A stretch of DNA of 64,000 bases. Source: Anaspis maculata. Taxonomy: Eukaryota > Arthropoda > Insecta > Coleoptera > Scraptiidae. Both the position numbers and the translations under genes were made by a program. The notes under the pieces are model-generated. The model was not told where the DNA came from, ran no database searches, and worked only from the letters and a program-made list of their open reading frames with translations. Positions 22,751-34,706 of the stretch are shown here, piece by piece. Location: NCBI GenBank assembly GCA_949128115.1, contig OX421966.1, positions 69,499,416-69,563,415 of the forward strand, given 5' to 3'. Numbering within the stretch: the stretch's first letter is position 1; the number at the start of each line of letters is the position of its first letter.

Positions 22751-24755
22751 GGGCCCTGATGAGCCCCCCTCGTGTTTTTTCGTTGCTTCCAGAACTTGAG
22801 TAAGCCCCACTTTGCTTTCTTTCACACGAAACACCATTGGGTTCCCTTGTAGTTTTTCCACGGCTTCAGGTAGGAGTGTATCAGGCCCCATTATGCCCTC
22901 ACTGTGTAGTTTGGAGCCCTAGTTAGCCCACTTATGTCTCTTCTTAGCTTTCAGAGTACCAATAAGCCGCCCTTTGCCTTCTTTGATTATACGGGGCTCC
23001 AGAGGTTGCCCTTGTAGTTTTTCCATAGCATTTTGGCCCTCTTTTGCCTTCATTCGTCACTTGGGGCCCTGGTGAGCTCCCCTCATGTTTTTTCGTTGCT
23101 TCCAGAACTTAAGTAAGCCCCCTTTTGCTTTCTTCCACACGGAACACCATTGAGTTCCCTTGTAGTTTTTCCACGGCTTCAGGTAGGAGTGTATCAGGCC
23201 CCATTATGCCCTCACTGTGTAGTTTGGAGCCCTACTTAGCCCACTTATATCTCTTCTTGTCTTTCAGAGTACCAGTAAGCCGCTCTTTGCCTTCTTTGAT
23301 GATACGGGGCTCCAAAGGTCGCCCTTATCGTTTTTCCATAGCATTTTGGCCCTCTTTTGCCCTCATTTGTCACTTGGGGCCCTGATGGGCCCCCCTCGTG
23401 TATTTTCGTTGCTTCCAGAACTTAAGTAAGCCCCCTGTTGCTTTCTTTCACACGAAACACCAATGGGTTCCCTTGTAGTTTTTCCACGGCTTCAGGTAGG
23501 AGTGCATCAGGTCCCATTATGCCCTCACTGTGTAGTTTGGAGCCCTAGTTAGCCCACTTGTGTCTCTTCTTGGCTTTCAGAGTACCAGTAAGCCGCCCTT
23601 CGCCTTCTTTGATTAAACGGGGCTGCAAAGGTCGCCCTTAACGTTTTTCCATAGCATTTTGGCCCTCTTTTGCCCTCATTCGTCAGTTGAGGCCTTGATG
23701 AGCCCCCCCCATGTTTTTTCGTTGCTTCCAGAACTTAAGTAAGCCCCCTTTTGCTTTCTTTCACTCGAAACACCATTGGGTACCCTTTCGCCCTCACTCG
23801 TCACTTGAGGCCCTGATGAGCCCCCCTCGTGTTTTTTCGTTGCTTCCAGAACTTAAGTAAGCCCCCCTTTGCTTTCTTTCACACGAAACACCATTGGGTT
23901 CCCTTGTAGTTTTTCCACGGCTTCAGGTAGGAATGTATCAGACCCCATTATGCCCTCACTGTGTAGTTTGGAGCCCTAGTTAGCCCACTTATGTCTCTTC
24001 TTGGCTTTCAGAGTACCAGTAAGCCGCTTTTTGCCTTCTTTGATTATACGGGGCTCCAAAGGTCGCCCTTATAGTTTTTCATAGCATTTTGGCCCTCTTT
24101 TGCCCTCATTCGTCACTTGGGGCCCTGATAAGCCCCCTTCATGTTTTTTCGTTGCTTCGAGGACTTAATTAAGCCCCCTTTTGCTTTCTTCTACACGAAA
24201 CCCCATTGGGTTCCCTTGTAGTTTTTCCACGGCTTCAGGTAGGAATGTATCAGGCCCCATTATGCCCTCACTGTGAAGTTTGGAGCCCAAGTTAGCCCAC
24301 TTATGTCTCTTCTTGGCTTTCAGAGTACCAGTAAGCCGCCCTTTGCCTTCTTCGATAATACGGGGCTCCAAAGGTCGCCCTTATCGTTTTTCCATAGCAT
24401 TTTGGCCCTCTTTGGCCCTCTTTTGCCCTCATTCGTCACTTGGGGCCCTGATGAGCCCCCCTCATGTTTTTTCAATGCTTCTAGAACTTAAGCAAGCCCC
24501 CTTCTGCTTTCTTTTACTTGAAACACCATTGGGTTCCCTTGTAGTTTTTCCACGGCTTCAGGTAGGAGTGTATCAGGCCCCATTATGCCCTCACTGTGTA
24601 GTTTGGAGCCCTAGTTAGCCCACTTATGTCTCTTCTTGGCTTTCAGAGTACCAGCAAGCCGCCCTTTGCCTTCTTTGATTATACGGGGCTCCAAAGGTCG
24701 CCCTTATCGTTTTCCCATAGCATTTTGGCCTTCTTTTGTCCTCATTTGTCACTTT
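22751..24755. repeat. Higher-order repeat, copy 2 (2005 bp)
   Basis: This is head-to-tail with copy 1. A third, internally deleted copy follows (24756 to about 25700). In it about 1057 bp is missing, so its landmarks recur after 948 bp instead of 2005. This fits unequal exchange between satellite units. Confidence 0.85.
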
Positions 24756-26830
24756 GGGCCCTGATGAGCCCCCCTCGTGTTTTTTCGTTGCTTCCAGAAC
24801 TTGAGTAAGCCCCACTTTGCTTTCTTTCACACGAAACACCATTGGGTTCCCTTGTAGTTTTTTCACGGCTTCAGGTAGGAGTGTATCAGGCCCCATTATG
24901 CCCTCACTGTGTAGTTTGGAGCCCTAGTTAGCCCACTTATGTCTCTTCTTAGCTTTCAGAGTACCAATAAGCCGCCCTTTGCCTTCTTTGATTATACGGG
25001 GCTCCAAAGGTCGCCCTTATAGTTTTTCATAGCATTTTGGCCCTCTTTTGCCCTCATTCGTCACTTGGGGCCCTGATAAGCCCCCTTCATGTTTTTTCGT
25101 TGCTTCGAGGACTTAATTAAGCCCCCTTTTGCTTTCTTCTACACGAAACCCCATTGGGTTCCCTTGTAGTTTTTCCACGGCTTCAGGTAGGAATGTATCA
25201 GGCCCCATTATGCCCTCACTGTGAAGTTTGGAGCCCAAGTTAGCCCACTTATGTCTCTTCTTGGCTTTCAGAGTACCAGTAAGCCGCCCTTTGCCTTCTT
25301 CGATAATACGGGGCTCCAAAGGTCGCCCTTATCGTTTTTCCATAGCATTTTGGCCCTCTTTGGCCCTCTTTTGCCCTCATTCGTCACTTGGGGCCCTGAT
25401 GAGCCCCCCTCATGTTTTTTCAATGCTTCTAGAACTTAAGCAAGCCCCCTTCTGCTTTCTTTTACACGAAACACCATTGGGTTCCCTTGTAGTTTTTCCA
25501 CGGCTTCAGGTAGGAGTGTATCAGGCCCCATTATGCCCTCACTGTGTAGTTTGGAGCCCTAGTTAGCCCACTTATGTCTCTTCTTGGCTTTTAGAGTACC
25601 AGCAAGCCGCCCTTTGCCTTTTTTGATTATACGGGGCTCCAAAGGTCGCCCTTATCGTTTTCCCATAGCATTTTGGCCTTCTTTTGTCCTCATTTGTCAC
25701 TTTGGGCCCTGATGAGCCCCCTTATGTTTTTTCGTTGCTTCCAGAACTCAAGTAAGCCCCCTTTTGCTTTATTTCACACGAAACACCATTGGGTCCTCTT
25801 GTCGTTTTTCCACGGCTTCAGGTAGGAGTGTATCAGGCCCCATTATGCCCTCACTGTATAGTTTGGAGCCCTAGTTAGCCCATTTGTGTCTCTTCTTGGC
25901 TTTCAGAGTACCAGTAAGCCGCCCTCTGCCTTCTTTGATTATACGGGGCTCCAAAAGTCGCCCTTATCGTTTTTCCATAGCATTTTGGCCCCATGTTGCC
26001 CTCATTTGTCACTTGGGGCCCTGATGAGCCTACCTCATGTTTTTTCGTTGCTTCCAGAACTTAAGTAAGCCTCCTTTTGCTTTCTTCCACACGAAACACC
26101 ATTGGGTTCCTTTGTAGTTTTTCTACGGCTTCAGGTACGAGTGTATCAGGCCCCATTATGCCCTCACTGTGTAGTTTGGAGCCCTAGTTAGCCCACTGTC
26201 TCTTCTTGGCTTTCAGAGTACCAGTAAGCCGCCCTTTGCCTTCTTTGATCATACGGGGCTCCAAAGGTCGCTCTTATCGTTTTTTCATAGCATTTTGGCC
26301 CTCTTTTGCCTTCATTCGTCACTTGGGGCCCTGATGAGCACCCTCGTGTTTTTTCGTTGCTTCCAGAACTTAAGTAAGCCCCCTTCTGCTTTCTTTCACA
26401 CGAAACACCATTGGGTTCCTTTGTAGTTTTTCCACGGCTTCAGGTAGGAGTGTATCAGGCCCCATTATGCCCTCACTGTGTAGTTTGGAGCCCTAGTTAG
26501 CCCACTTATGTCTCTTCTTGGCTTTCAGAGTACCAGTAAGCCGCCCTTTGCCTTCTTTGATTATACGGGGCTCCAAAGGTCGCCCTTATCGTTTTTCCAT
26601 AGCATTTTGGCCCTCTTTTGGCGTCATTCATCACTTGGGGGCCCTGATGAGCCCCAACCTCATGTTCTTTCGTTGCTTCCAGAACTTTAGTAACCCCCCT
26701 TGTGCCCTCTTGCATTGTTGGAAACCCTAGTTGTAAATCCCTTGTGTTTTCATGCAAAATACGGAGCCCAATCGGGCTCCTCTGTCACCTCAAGTGTCGT
26801 TTGGAGCCCTAATGAGAGTGTCTCTACTGA

Positions 26831-27720
26831 TTTTGTTATAGACTCAGTTGAATAATAATTGTGCATACTGCAGTATGCTTCAACGGTTTATAGTATAGAC
26901 GTTAGCGGCACATATCAGGACCAACCTTGCATTTTATTCCGATGCAAAACGCTTTTGCACCTGAGTAGTAGGTACCTATAGGTAATTTTTGAGAAGTGGT
27001 GTCTCGATGGGACACACGACTGGCGTGGTCCCTAAGAGGTCGAAGGTCCAAAAAATTACCATTTTTGAAGTCGTCGCTTTTTTCATAATTTTTTTGCTGG
27101 ACTATATATTTTTAAGGCCGAGGAGCACAATGCATCAAATTTCCAGAAAGTGTCATGCACCAGTGGCGTACCAGAAGGCTGCGAAGGGGCCGAGGTGCGA
27201 TTTTTCAGAAGTCTTATGGTAAACCGTAACTAACACTTTTTTCGATATGTTTGGTATCATTTCTGACAAAAACGCACATTCTGATTCCAAAAACAAGTAT
27301 GAAATTTTGATATAGAGACGTGTTTGAACCAGTTTTATCAGATAAACATGATTTTTTTTCACCCTCAAAATTGATGTTTTGTAATTCCACTTCTACCATT
27401 GTTCGATGTTATTATAACTATGATTTTGACTTAGTCAGTTAGTTTGGGCTATTCCACACAAAAATATTATTAGCTGAACTTTTTCCCGGTTTTCACAAAG
27501 TCACGAGGTGATTTTGTTTGTTGAGATGTATCATGTCAAAGCTTGATGTGACGAAACGTGCTATTCCATAGGAGAAATTGGACTAGGGTCAAAATGTGGC
27601 TTTGATTTGGGAAATTCTTCAAAATAAGCAGGCATCATCTAAGTGAACCTCAACTGTTGTTTTGGCGAGTTTTGTCTTTTTAACTAGGCATAACCTGTGA
27701 AATATTCAACGCCCTCGTTT
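26831..27720. other. Non-satellite interruption of the array
   Basis: About 0.9 kb without the satellite motif. It contains a hAT-like end, CAGTGGCGTACCAGAAGGC, near 27162, but no matching partner was found. No coding sequence is supported. Confidence 0.45.
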
Positions 27721-28920
27721 ACCTCTTTTTATTAGGCCCCCTTGTCTTCTTGTGTCATTTGTAGCCCTGCTGAGCCCCCCTTTCACTTTGCATTAGTTTT
27801 TGGAGCTCTAGTAACTCCTTTGTATTTCTATGTGTTGACCGGAGTCCCACAGGGTCCCCTTCTGTTTCCAAGTGTCGTTTGGAGCCTCAGTGAGCCCCTT
27901 CAGGCCCTTTCCTGCCATTCCGAGCCATGTTCTTTTTTTTGTCTACATTGTAGCGTTTTAGCCCCGCTGAACCTCCTTCTACCTTGCCTTAGCTTTCACA
28001 GCTCTAAAGAGCCTCTTTACGCTACAGTCCTACAGCTCCCTCACGGCTCCAAGTGGGGCCCCTTCCCCTTGTATGTCCAATATAGAAGCCCTACTAAGCC
28101 TCTTGCATTTTTCCGTGACCTCCAGATCTCCGCTAGGCGCCCTTGTGCCCTCAAGTGTCGTTTGCAGCCCTACTGAGCTCCCTTATGATCTTCCGTGGCT
28201 TCTAGAATTCCTGTTAGACATCTTGTGTCCTCTTGCATTGTTGGAAGCCCTAGTGTAAGTCCCTTGCGCTTTCTTGCGATTTACGGCTCCCAATCGGACC
28301 CCTTGTATCCACATGGTGTATTTTGGAGCCCTAGTTCGCCCTTTGTATTTTTTCATGGCTATCAGAATTCCAGTAAGCCTTCTGTTGCCCTCTTGTGTTA
28401 TCCAGAGCTCCATTTGGCCCCCTTGTTTCTTCAACGTAAGCATCAATAAGCACCTCATACTTTCATGTGATATCAGGCCCCCTTGTGTTCTCAAGTGTAG
28501 GATGGCGCCCTAATTAGCCCACTTACGCTGCTATTGGCTTTCAGAGTAGCAGTAAGCCCCCTTTTCTTTCAATTTAATATATAATGCTCCACTGGGCCCT
28601 TTGTGTCTTCAATATCGTATGAAGCCATACTGAGCCTCTTTGCCTTTTTCCGTGTCTTTTGAATCTCTATAGGACCCTCTTGCATTTGCTTATGTCATTA
28701 AGAGGTCTTCATTGAGCCCCCTTGTGTCTTCATGTGTAAGCCCCCTTACGACCCTTACGTTCCAAACCATTAGTGGCTTTTTTGTTTTTTTTTGTCGTCT
28801 CTCTTGCGACCTTGTTTGTGACGAATTTACACCCCTGCCTGGTGACTACATTATAGCGGTTTAGACCCTGTTGAGCCCTTTTTTGTTTTCAAGTGCCGTT
28901 TTGAGCCCCAATGAGCTTCA
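27721..28920. repeat. Satellite block 3 (degenerate)
   Basis: The GAGCCCCCTT / TTCAAGTGTCGTTTGGAGCC theme returns with a loose period of about 40-60 bp, without the regular 313-bp unit. It resembles the left edge at 13484-13950. The array therefore has an ordered centre and decayed edges, as expected for satellite DNA. Confidence 0.75.
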
Positions 28921-30119
28921 TCACGCAGTTTTTTCTTCCAATTTCCCGGGAATTTTTCGGTTGAAAAAATGTAAAATCGGCCCGAGTGTTCGGGTTTCAT
29001 TCTTCTTCGCCATTTGCGATTTGGACGTCCAAAATTCCTGGACTAATGATAATAAATATTCAGATATTTATTCAATTTTGTTTTGTTATTTCACTTCGGA
29101 TGTAGACATGAAGAATAGAAAAGAGGAATTTTAACGACAAAGGACGTGCATAATTGGCAAGAATATCAAAAAAAATCTACCGACAAGCACATACCGCATC
29201 CACAAATCGTGATGTTCGGTCTTTATGTAAATTGCCATGTTGGCTCATAGGAAATGTTTATGTAGATTTTACATATCTCCCATACACACACAATCATCCT
29301 CTGCTCAAAGTGGCCATTGTTGCGCACGTTTGTGTTCAAATTATGCTTTGCAGGTTGGCATAAGTACTAAAGAAGTAGGTAGGTTTGTACCCACACATTA
29401 TATCTTTCCCATCATATTATATGAATTATTATGCTCGTTTCTTGTTTCCACGATCGTTAAACTATTAAAATATTTGTATTTGTACATAATATACGCAAGT
29501 TCATCAAAGAAATGGAGTGTTTGAGAAAATATCTCATGGTTTATACTTAGCGATAACTAGGCAGGTAAAGTAATTATTATGATGGGTCTGCCTGTTTGAA
29601 ATTTGAACTAAACGGCAGTCTTATGAGGATAATGTAAATAAAGCCTAATTAGCGATCTCAGCATAGCAAATAGAGCCTAAAATGCGAGCTAAAACGGATG
29701 TTTTCCAATCAACTTGAGCTGGGATAATGCAATCATCTGGTAAGGACCGTAACTTATGTGTGGGGAAAAGTGAATCCGGGAAATGTAATTTTTGGCATCA
29801 AGAAGATTTTTGGTCCTTCAAGAAGCTGTGTATGGGCTTCTTGTTGCGCTGGGGTTAGGTATAAGTATTATTTCAGTTACCATTAGCATCATGATCTTAT
29901 TATACAGCCTACACTTCGACTATAATGGTTTGTTACGAAACTCGAACTGAAGAATGGAGATCGCGACGGTCAAACAAGACACACACCTGCACAATTGGCG
30001 GAGGAGCCGTGCACACTGCCTCCAATTTCTGCTGACAGGCTTGATGTAAGGCAGTAAAAAGGAAATGCTTTTTATGTGAGAGAAGGAAATCCTTATGAGA
30101 AATCAATATGACGAAAACC
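28921..30119. other. Non-coding intron sequence, no recognised feature
   Basis: Short unsupported frames only. No repeat pairing was found within this stretch. Confidence 0.4.
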
Positions 30120-30251
30120 TATGTACCATTTTGCAAAGTTCGGCCTAATGACGAAGATACAGCCCTTCAAAGTTCACTTTTTTCGGATTTCAAAAATTGT
30201 TAACTCGACAAATTTAGCTTTAATTTAGCATAAGCTGGTTTGGCATAGTTA

Positions 30252-31166
30252 TACCGTCCGTTTTTTATTTCAGGCCCCAGCCCGTAGCACCTTTATAATG
30301 GGCTTCACACCCAATATATCATATATTTTTGGAATCAGAAAAACAAGATCTTTCGAGTGATGATATGTCAAATTATTTTTGACAGATGTCATTTTTTGAC
30401 AAATGGCAGAATAGTACTTGTGATACATCATTTTAAAGCTCATAAGATTCTGAGGAGAACTGTGTTTTTATTTTTGAAATAGGGTGTCTTTTACAGCTTC
30501 AAGGGGTCTTTTAATATGAAAAAATGTCAATTCCAGAAATAGCCCCTCAATAAGTAGTAGGTATTTTCGATATCAACTAATGGTGATGATCTGATTTTTG
30601 AATCGTCCAAATTATTGGAAAACTCTATAAACACCTTATCTTTCAGGTGAGCTCATAAAAAAATCGAGGGTGTCATATCTGGCAGGCTCGGATGTCATCG
30701 CGTTGTGCCGGTAGTTCCAATTCACTGATCGTCGAATCTTTCATTCAAGGAACAAGGAGGCGGTCATTTCGAGCAACTTCTTTGGGACATTTTTTGTTTC
30801 ATTGTGAATCATTAATAAGAATTATCATTAGTTAACATTGGAAATATGTACCTGATTTACCAGCAATTGTAGCATACCTGATTTTGCATACCTGATTTTC
30901 CTATTGAAAGACCCCTAGAAGCTGTAAAAGACACCCGATTTCAAAAATTAAAACGCAGTTCTTCTCAGAATTTCATGGGCTCTAAAATGATGTATTACAA
31001 GTACTATTCTGTCAATTGTCAAAAAACGACATCTGTCAAAAATAATTTGACATATCATCAGTCAAAAGATCTTGTTTTTTTGATTTCAAAAATATATAAT
31101 ATATTGGGTGTGAAACCCATAATAAAGGTGCTACGGGCTGGGGCCTAAAATAAAAAACGGACGGTA
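30252..31166. mobile_element. Foldback/MITE element with TACCGTCCG termini
   Basis: TACCGTCCGTTTTTTATTTC at the left and its inverted partner at the right are both flanked by TA. The arms pair over several hundred bp, for example AGCCCGTAGCACCTTTATAA with its partner near 31127. Family distinct from the TACAGGGTG elements. Non-coding. Confidence 0.75.
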
Positions 31167-31209
31167 TATCAACCTGATGTAGAATTGGTCAATCTGTGGC
31201 TTTGTGAGT

Positions 31210-32035
31210 ATAAATGTAAAGTTTTTCCAGTCACACCACGTATTTGTTGTTTTTTATAAAAATGTTTTTATTGACAATTGTTTCGAGGATGACCCTCATC
31301 ATCAGAAAACTGTTGAATAAAAAAAATATTAGATACAGAAATATAAGAAAGAACAATGGTACAGGCTTACCTATTCAAAAAAGTGTATAAAGTGCTTGTT
31401 TTAAGTGAAAATTGGCAGTAAATTGACAGTAAATAAGAGGATGGCATTAGAACCTGTACTATTGTTGACTATAAAGGTGATTATAAAGGAAAAGAGGTAT
31501 AAACGATATTAGGTAACAATACTTGTTTTGTGGGTACTCTAGAAGAAACAATTCGAAGGAACAGGAACAGCTATTTGAATGTGTATTTTTGAATTGCTTT
31601 TACTAAAATTAAGAATGTATCTTTACCTAAAAGACATTCTGTTTGTTCATTCAAACTGCTTCTTTTAGTATAACATAAAGATTTAGTAATCTCTAGTGAT
31701 TTTAAAAGAAGTCTTCTGCTGTATTTATATCCTGTGTGTAATATTTATTTTGAAATTTCTGTCTAAATTGAAATTATGGTGTGATATGATTATATGTGAA
31801 CTGAAATGTGATTTTGCGTCAAAGAAACCAATTCTATTTGTTTTGTTAATTTCACTAACATGTTTCTTAATTCTTGTCTCAAACTTTCTACCTGATTGGC
31901 CAATATAAACACTTTCACAGTTTTGGCAGTTCAATTCATAGACAACAGATTTAAAAAAATCTGGTAGTCTATCTTTTGTATTAATAAGTTTACTTAGTTT
32001 TTGTGTTGAGTAAAAAGAAATAGTGATGTCTATTG
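31210..32035 (-). pseudogene. Penelope-like element fragment with GIY-YIG region, minus copy
   Basis: The minus-strand frame at 31934-31725 reads NCQNCESVYIGQSGRKFETR and then an HVSEIN segment, the start of a GIY-YIG endonuclease of the Penelope type with a C-x2-C before it. The sequence upstream matches the + copy at 34580-34700. The RT is absent, because the copy stops at about 32035, next to a Gypsy LTR. The 3' side contains a hammerhead ribozyme (31264-31310). It is one half of an inverted pair with the + strand copy at 33926-36952. Confidence 0.8.
31264..31310 (-). ncRNA. Hammerhead ribozyme of the Penelope-like element (minus copy)
   Basis: On the minus strand: stem I strand GTTTT, core CTGATGA, stem II GAGG/CCTC, core GAAA, short stem III AC/GT around AATT, cleavage triplet GTC, then AAAAAC closing stem I. 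All conserved core bases are present. Small hammerheads with very short stem III are known in Penelope-like elements, where they are thought to act as dimers. Confidence 0.85.
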
Positions 32036-32040
32036 ATGGG

Positions 32041-32238
32041 TGTATTAAAAGACACTCGAGATTGCATTAGATCGTATTTATTTAGTAACAATGGTAACGA
32101 CTCGGGACCGTCTTGGTACAGTGTCAGTCTCTAACTGGCGGCGAATCCCGTAATCACTAACCGTCAAGTCGGTAGCGAGTATGGGGGTAGGTTGACATGG
32201 TAGGCACCAGTATAACTGGTTGCCTAGCTCTACTAACA
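32041..32238 (-). repeat. LTR of a Gypsy-type element (3' LTR, 198 bp)
   Basis: The block is bounded by TG...CA (TGTATTAAAAGACACTC to TACTAACA). On the minus strand it directly follows a purine-rich tract (AAAAAGGGGAGA, complement of 32239-32252) that serves as the second-strand primer site, and it lies downstream of pol. No second LTR is in the window, because the element is 5'-truncated. Confidence 0.65.
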
Positions 32239-32370
32239 TCTCCCCTTTTTAGGAATAGTTAAATACTAAGTACTTAATTATGAAACGTGGGGGTTGAACT
32301 AACTTTGAATTTTAATTCAACTTAAACTAAGCTATATTATACTAATCTACTTAATTACTTACATTTGAAT

Positions 32371-33890
32371 TTATAAATCTAATTTTTCAACAGCTCTAAC
32401 TGTTCTACCTGAACTGGTTCGTGTTTCCCACCTCACTTGTGGTTTTTTCTTTTGTACGGTTTGGTTCGACCGCGACATTTTGTTCGATCGCGACATTTTG
32501 TTCGATCGCGACATTTTGTTCGTTCGGGGTGTTATCTTCGTTGTGTGTAGTTTCTTCTTCATTATTCATTTCTAGGTAGTACTTAACTCTGACTTGGAGT
32601 ACGTTTGAAAGACGCGACAATTCGCGATAAATTGTTGGATTTCATTGACTATGTTTGGCCAGAATAACGTTTGTTGAGCTAACTTTATGCACTTGTTTGA
32701 GCCTAGGTGGCTGTAATGGATTTTATTCAGCATTTCTTTTCTCATTTTCTTTGGTATAAGGATGCAGTGACCCTTGAAAATTATGTCATTAATGACTGTT
32801 AGTTCGTTCCGATATTTACAGTAAACTTTTACATTTTCGTTCAATTTTTTACTATTATTTGGCCATCCATTTTCAATTACATTTCTAAGGGCAATGAGTT
32901 CATCATCGTTTGTGGTATTTTCTCTAATTTCTTGCATTTTATTGTCTGATGCGTTAATTTGAGAAGTGATAAGGCAAATTTGAGCATCAATTTCTATTTC
33001 CCATTTCTTATCGTCCTCCCTTTGTTTAGGCAAATAAGCCCTGGAAAGTGCATCTGCTATTAAAAGATCTTTGCCACGTTTGTATCTGACTTCGATGTCG
33101 TATTTTTGTATCTGAATCAGCATTCGCTGAAGACGAGCTGGACACTTATTCAATGGCTTTTTAAATATTGAGATTAAAGGCTGATGGTCGGTTTCCACTA
33201 TGGCTCTTTTGCCAAACACATACTCATGAAATTTATTTAACCCGTAACAAATGACCAGTAACTCTTTTTCTATTTGAGCATATCGTTGCTCAGTATCTGT
33301 CAAAGCTCGTGAGGCATAAACGCATAGTAAGTTATTTTGAAGTAAGACAGCTCCTAATCCAGATTTCGAGCTATCTACTGAAATTGTACTTGGCTTGTTG
33401 ACATCAAAAAATTGAAGCACCGGACTCCTGGACAATTTTGACTTCAAACCATCAAAGGCCTGCTGGTGTGCATCCAGCCATTCGAACTCAACATCTTTTT
33501 TAATTAGTTTTCTAAGTGGCTCGGTATTTTCTGAGAAATCTGGGATAAATTTACTGACGTATGTTGGCATTCCGAGAAGTCTTTGTACCCCTTTTTTATC
33601 AGTAGGCCTCGGCATTTCTGAAATAGCTTTGAGTTTTGAACTGTCTACCGTAACACCTTTCTCTGAAATTATATGTCCCATGTATTTTATCTCATTTTGA
33701 CTGAATTTGCATTTACTTGAATTGAATTTGATACTTTTCTTTTTTGCAATTTTCAAGACTTTGTCTAACCTTTCGTCGTGTTCGGCTTTTGTTTTACCCC
33801 AAACTATTAAATCGTCAATGTATACTTCTTCACCTGGAAAATCAAACGTTTGTTTGAATCTTGAAACCCTTTGACTTTCTGAATTATTCT
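32371..33890 (-). pseudogene. Gypsy-type pol fragment: RT palm end, RNase H, integrase zinc finger
   Basis: The minus strand carries the catalytic YIDD (just above 33756), then YMGHIISEKG, RNase H landmarks (DSSKSGLGAVLLQ, RYAQIEKELLVICYGLNKF, ETDHQPL) and the H2C2 integrase zinc-binding region (HYSHLGSNKC ending near NC). The integrase catalytic core is missing: the frame jumps to a short pol C-terminus ending SGRTVRAVEKLDL at 32371, through a degenerate tandem NKMSRS repeat. The RT N-terminus, protease and gag are also missing. With its adjoining LTR it is a doubly deleted, inactive copy lying between the two Penelope fragments. Confidence 0.85.
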
Positions 33891-33925
33891 CTGTTTGACT
33901 AGCTGATCTAGATTGATAATATATT

Positions 33926-34706
33926 TTATCAACAAAACACCGGTCTCTCTATGGGTTCAAATCTATGCCCACTTTTAGCTGATATCTTTATGGATAACCT
34001 TGAGAATAATTTCATAATGAACAATACTAACCCATGGAAAGATAAAATCGTTTTTTGGTCTAGATAATTATGCTGATGACATATTAGCCATCGTTGAATT
34101 TTCAAATGATGAATTAAATGAGTCTATCAGTTTCATAAACAACCTTCATAATAACATCAAATTCACTTTCGAAATTGAAAATAATAGAAAATTAGCTTTT
34201 CTTGATCTCTTATTATATGGGAACAAGAATTCAATAGACTTTGAGATTTATAGGAAACCAACATCCACTGATACAGTAATTCCATTTTCATCTAATCATG
34301 CTCCATCTGCAAAAATTGCATTTTTCAATTGCTACTTTACTAGGTTATTCAAAATACCTCTTTCTGAACCTAATTTCAAAAAAGAATATAATATCATTTC
34401 TCAAATAGCCAAAAGTGATGGATACAAGAAGAGTTTTATCAATAAACTTTTCAATAGATTTATTTACGAATTTTCTTTCAATCAATGTTCAATCAAACAA
34501 AATAGAATTTTCAAAAGTCTATCATATATTGGACATACATCAATCAAAATTTCTCGTATTTTCGAACAAAATAATCCTGACATCATTATTTCTTTTTACT
34601 CAATACAAAAACTAAGTGAACTCATTAATACAAAAGATAGACTACCAGATCTTTTTGAATCTGGTGTCTATGAATTGAACTGCCAAAACTGTGGAAGTGT
34701 TTATAC
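33926..34706 (+). pseudogene. Penelope-like element reverse transcriptase fragment, plus copy
   Basis: The plus strand reads MGSNLCPLLADIFMDNLE (near 33950), a YADDILAI catalytic motif (near 34070) and the typical KLAFLDLLLYG...YRKPTSTDTVI segment. It then runs to the CQNCGSVY start of the GIY-YIG domain at 34700. A frameshift lies just before YADD (in-frame TAG and TAA), so the copy is inactive. A foldback complex interrupts the GIY-YIG region at 34706; the element resumes at 36250. Confidence 0.85.

Larger units (their letters stand above)
19141..26830. repeat. Satellite block 2 (main array, about 313-bp units with higher-order structure)
   Basis: The unit runs from CGAAACACCATTGGGTTCCC through CGGCTTCAGGTAGGAG, GGAGCCCTAGTTAGCCCAC, GAGTACCAGTAAGCCGCC and GGGGCTCCAAAGGTCGCCC back to CTTTCTTTCACACG. 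Starts recur about every 311-314 bp (for example 19248, 19560, 19873), with shorter variants of about 200 bp and 118 bp. Each unit is itself made of diverged pieces of about 40 bp around GAGCCCCCTT. A 2005-bp higher-order unit is duplicated inside. Order decays after about 26700. Confidence 0.93.

Noticed and set aside
19549..26757. Many recurring ORFs such as those with LLGFQSTSKPPFAFF
   Set aside because: They are the satellite unit read in different frames. They repeat with the 313-bp and 2005-bp periods and have no domain or start context.
13484..28920. CRISPR-like array
   Set aside because: Units are long, contiguous and without unique spacers. The genome is eukaryotic.
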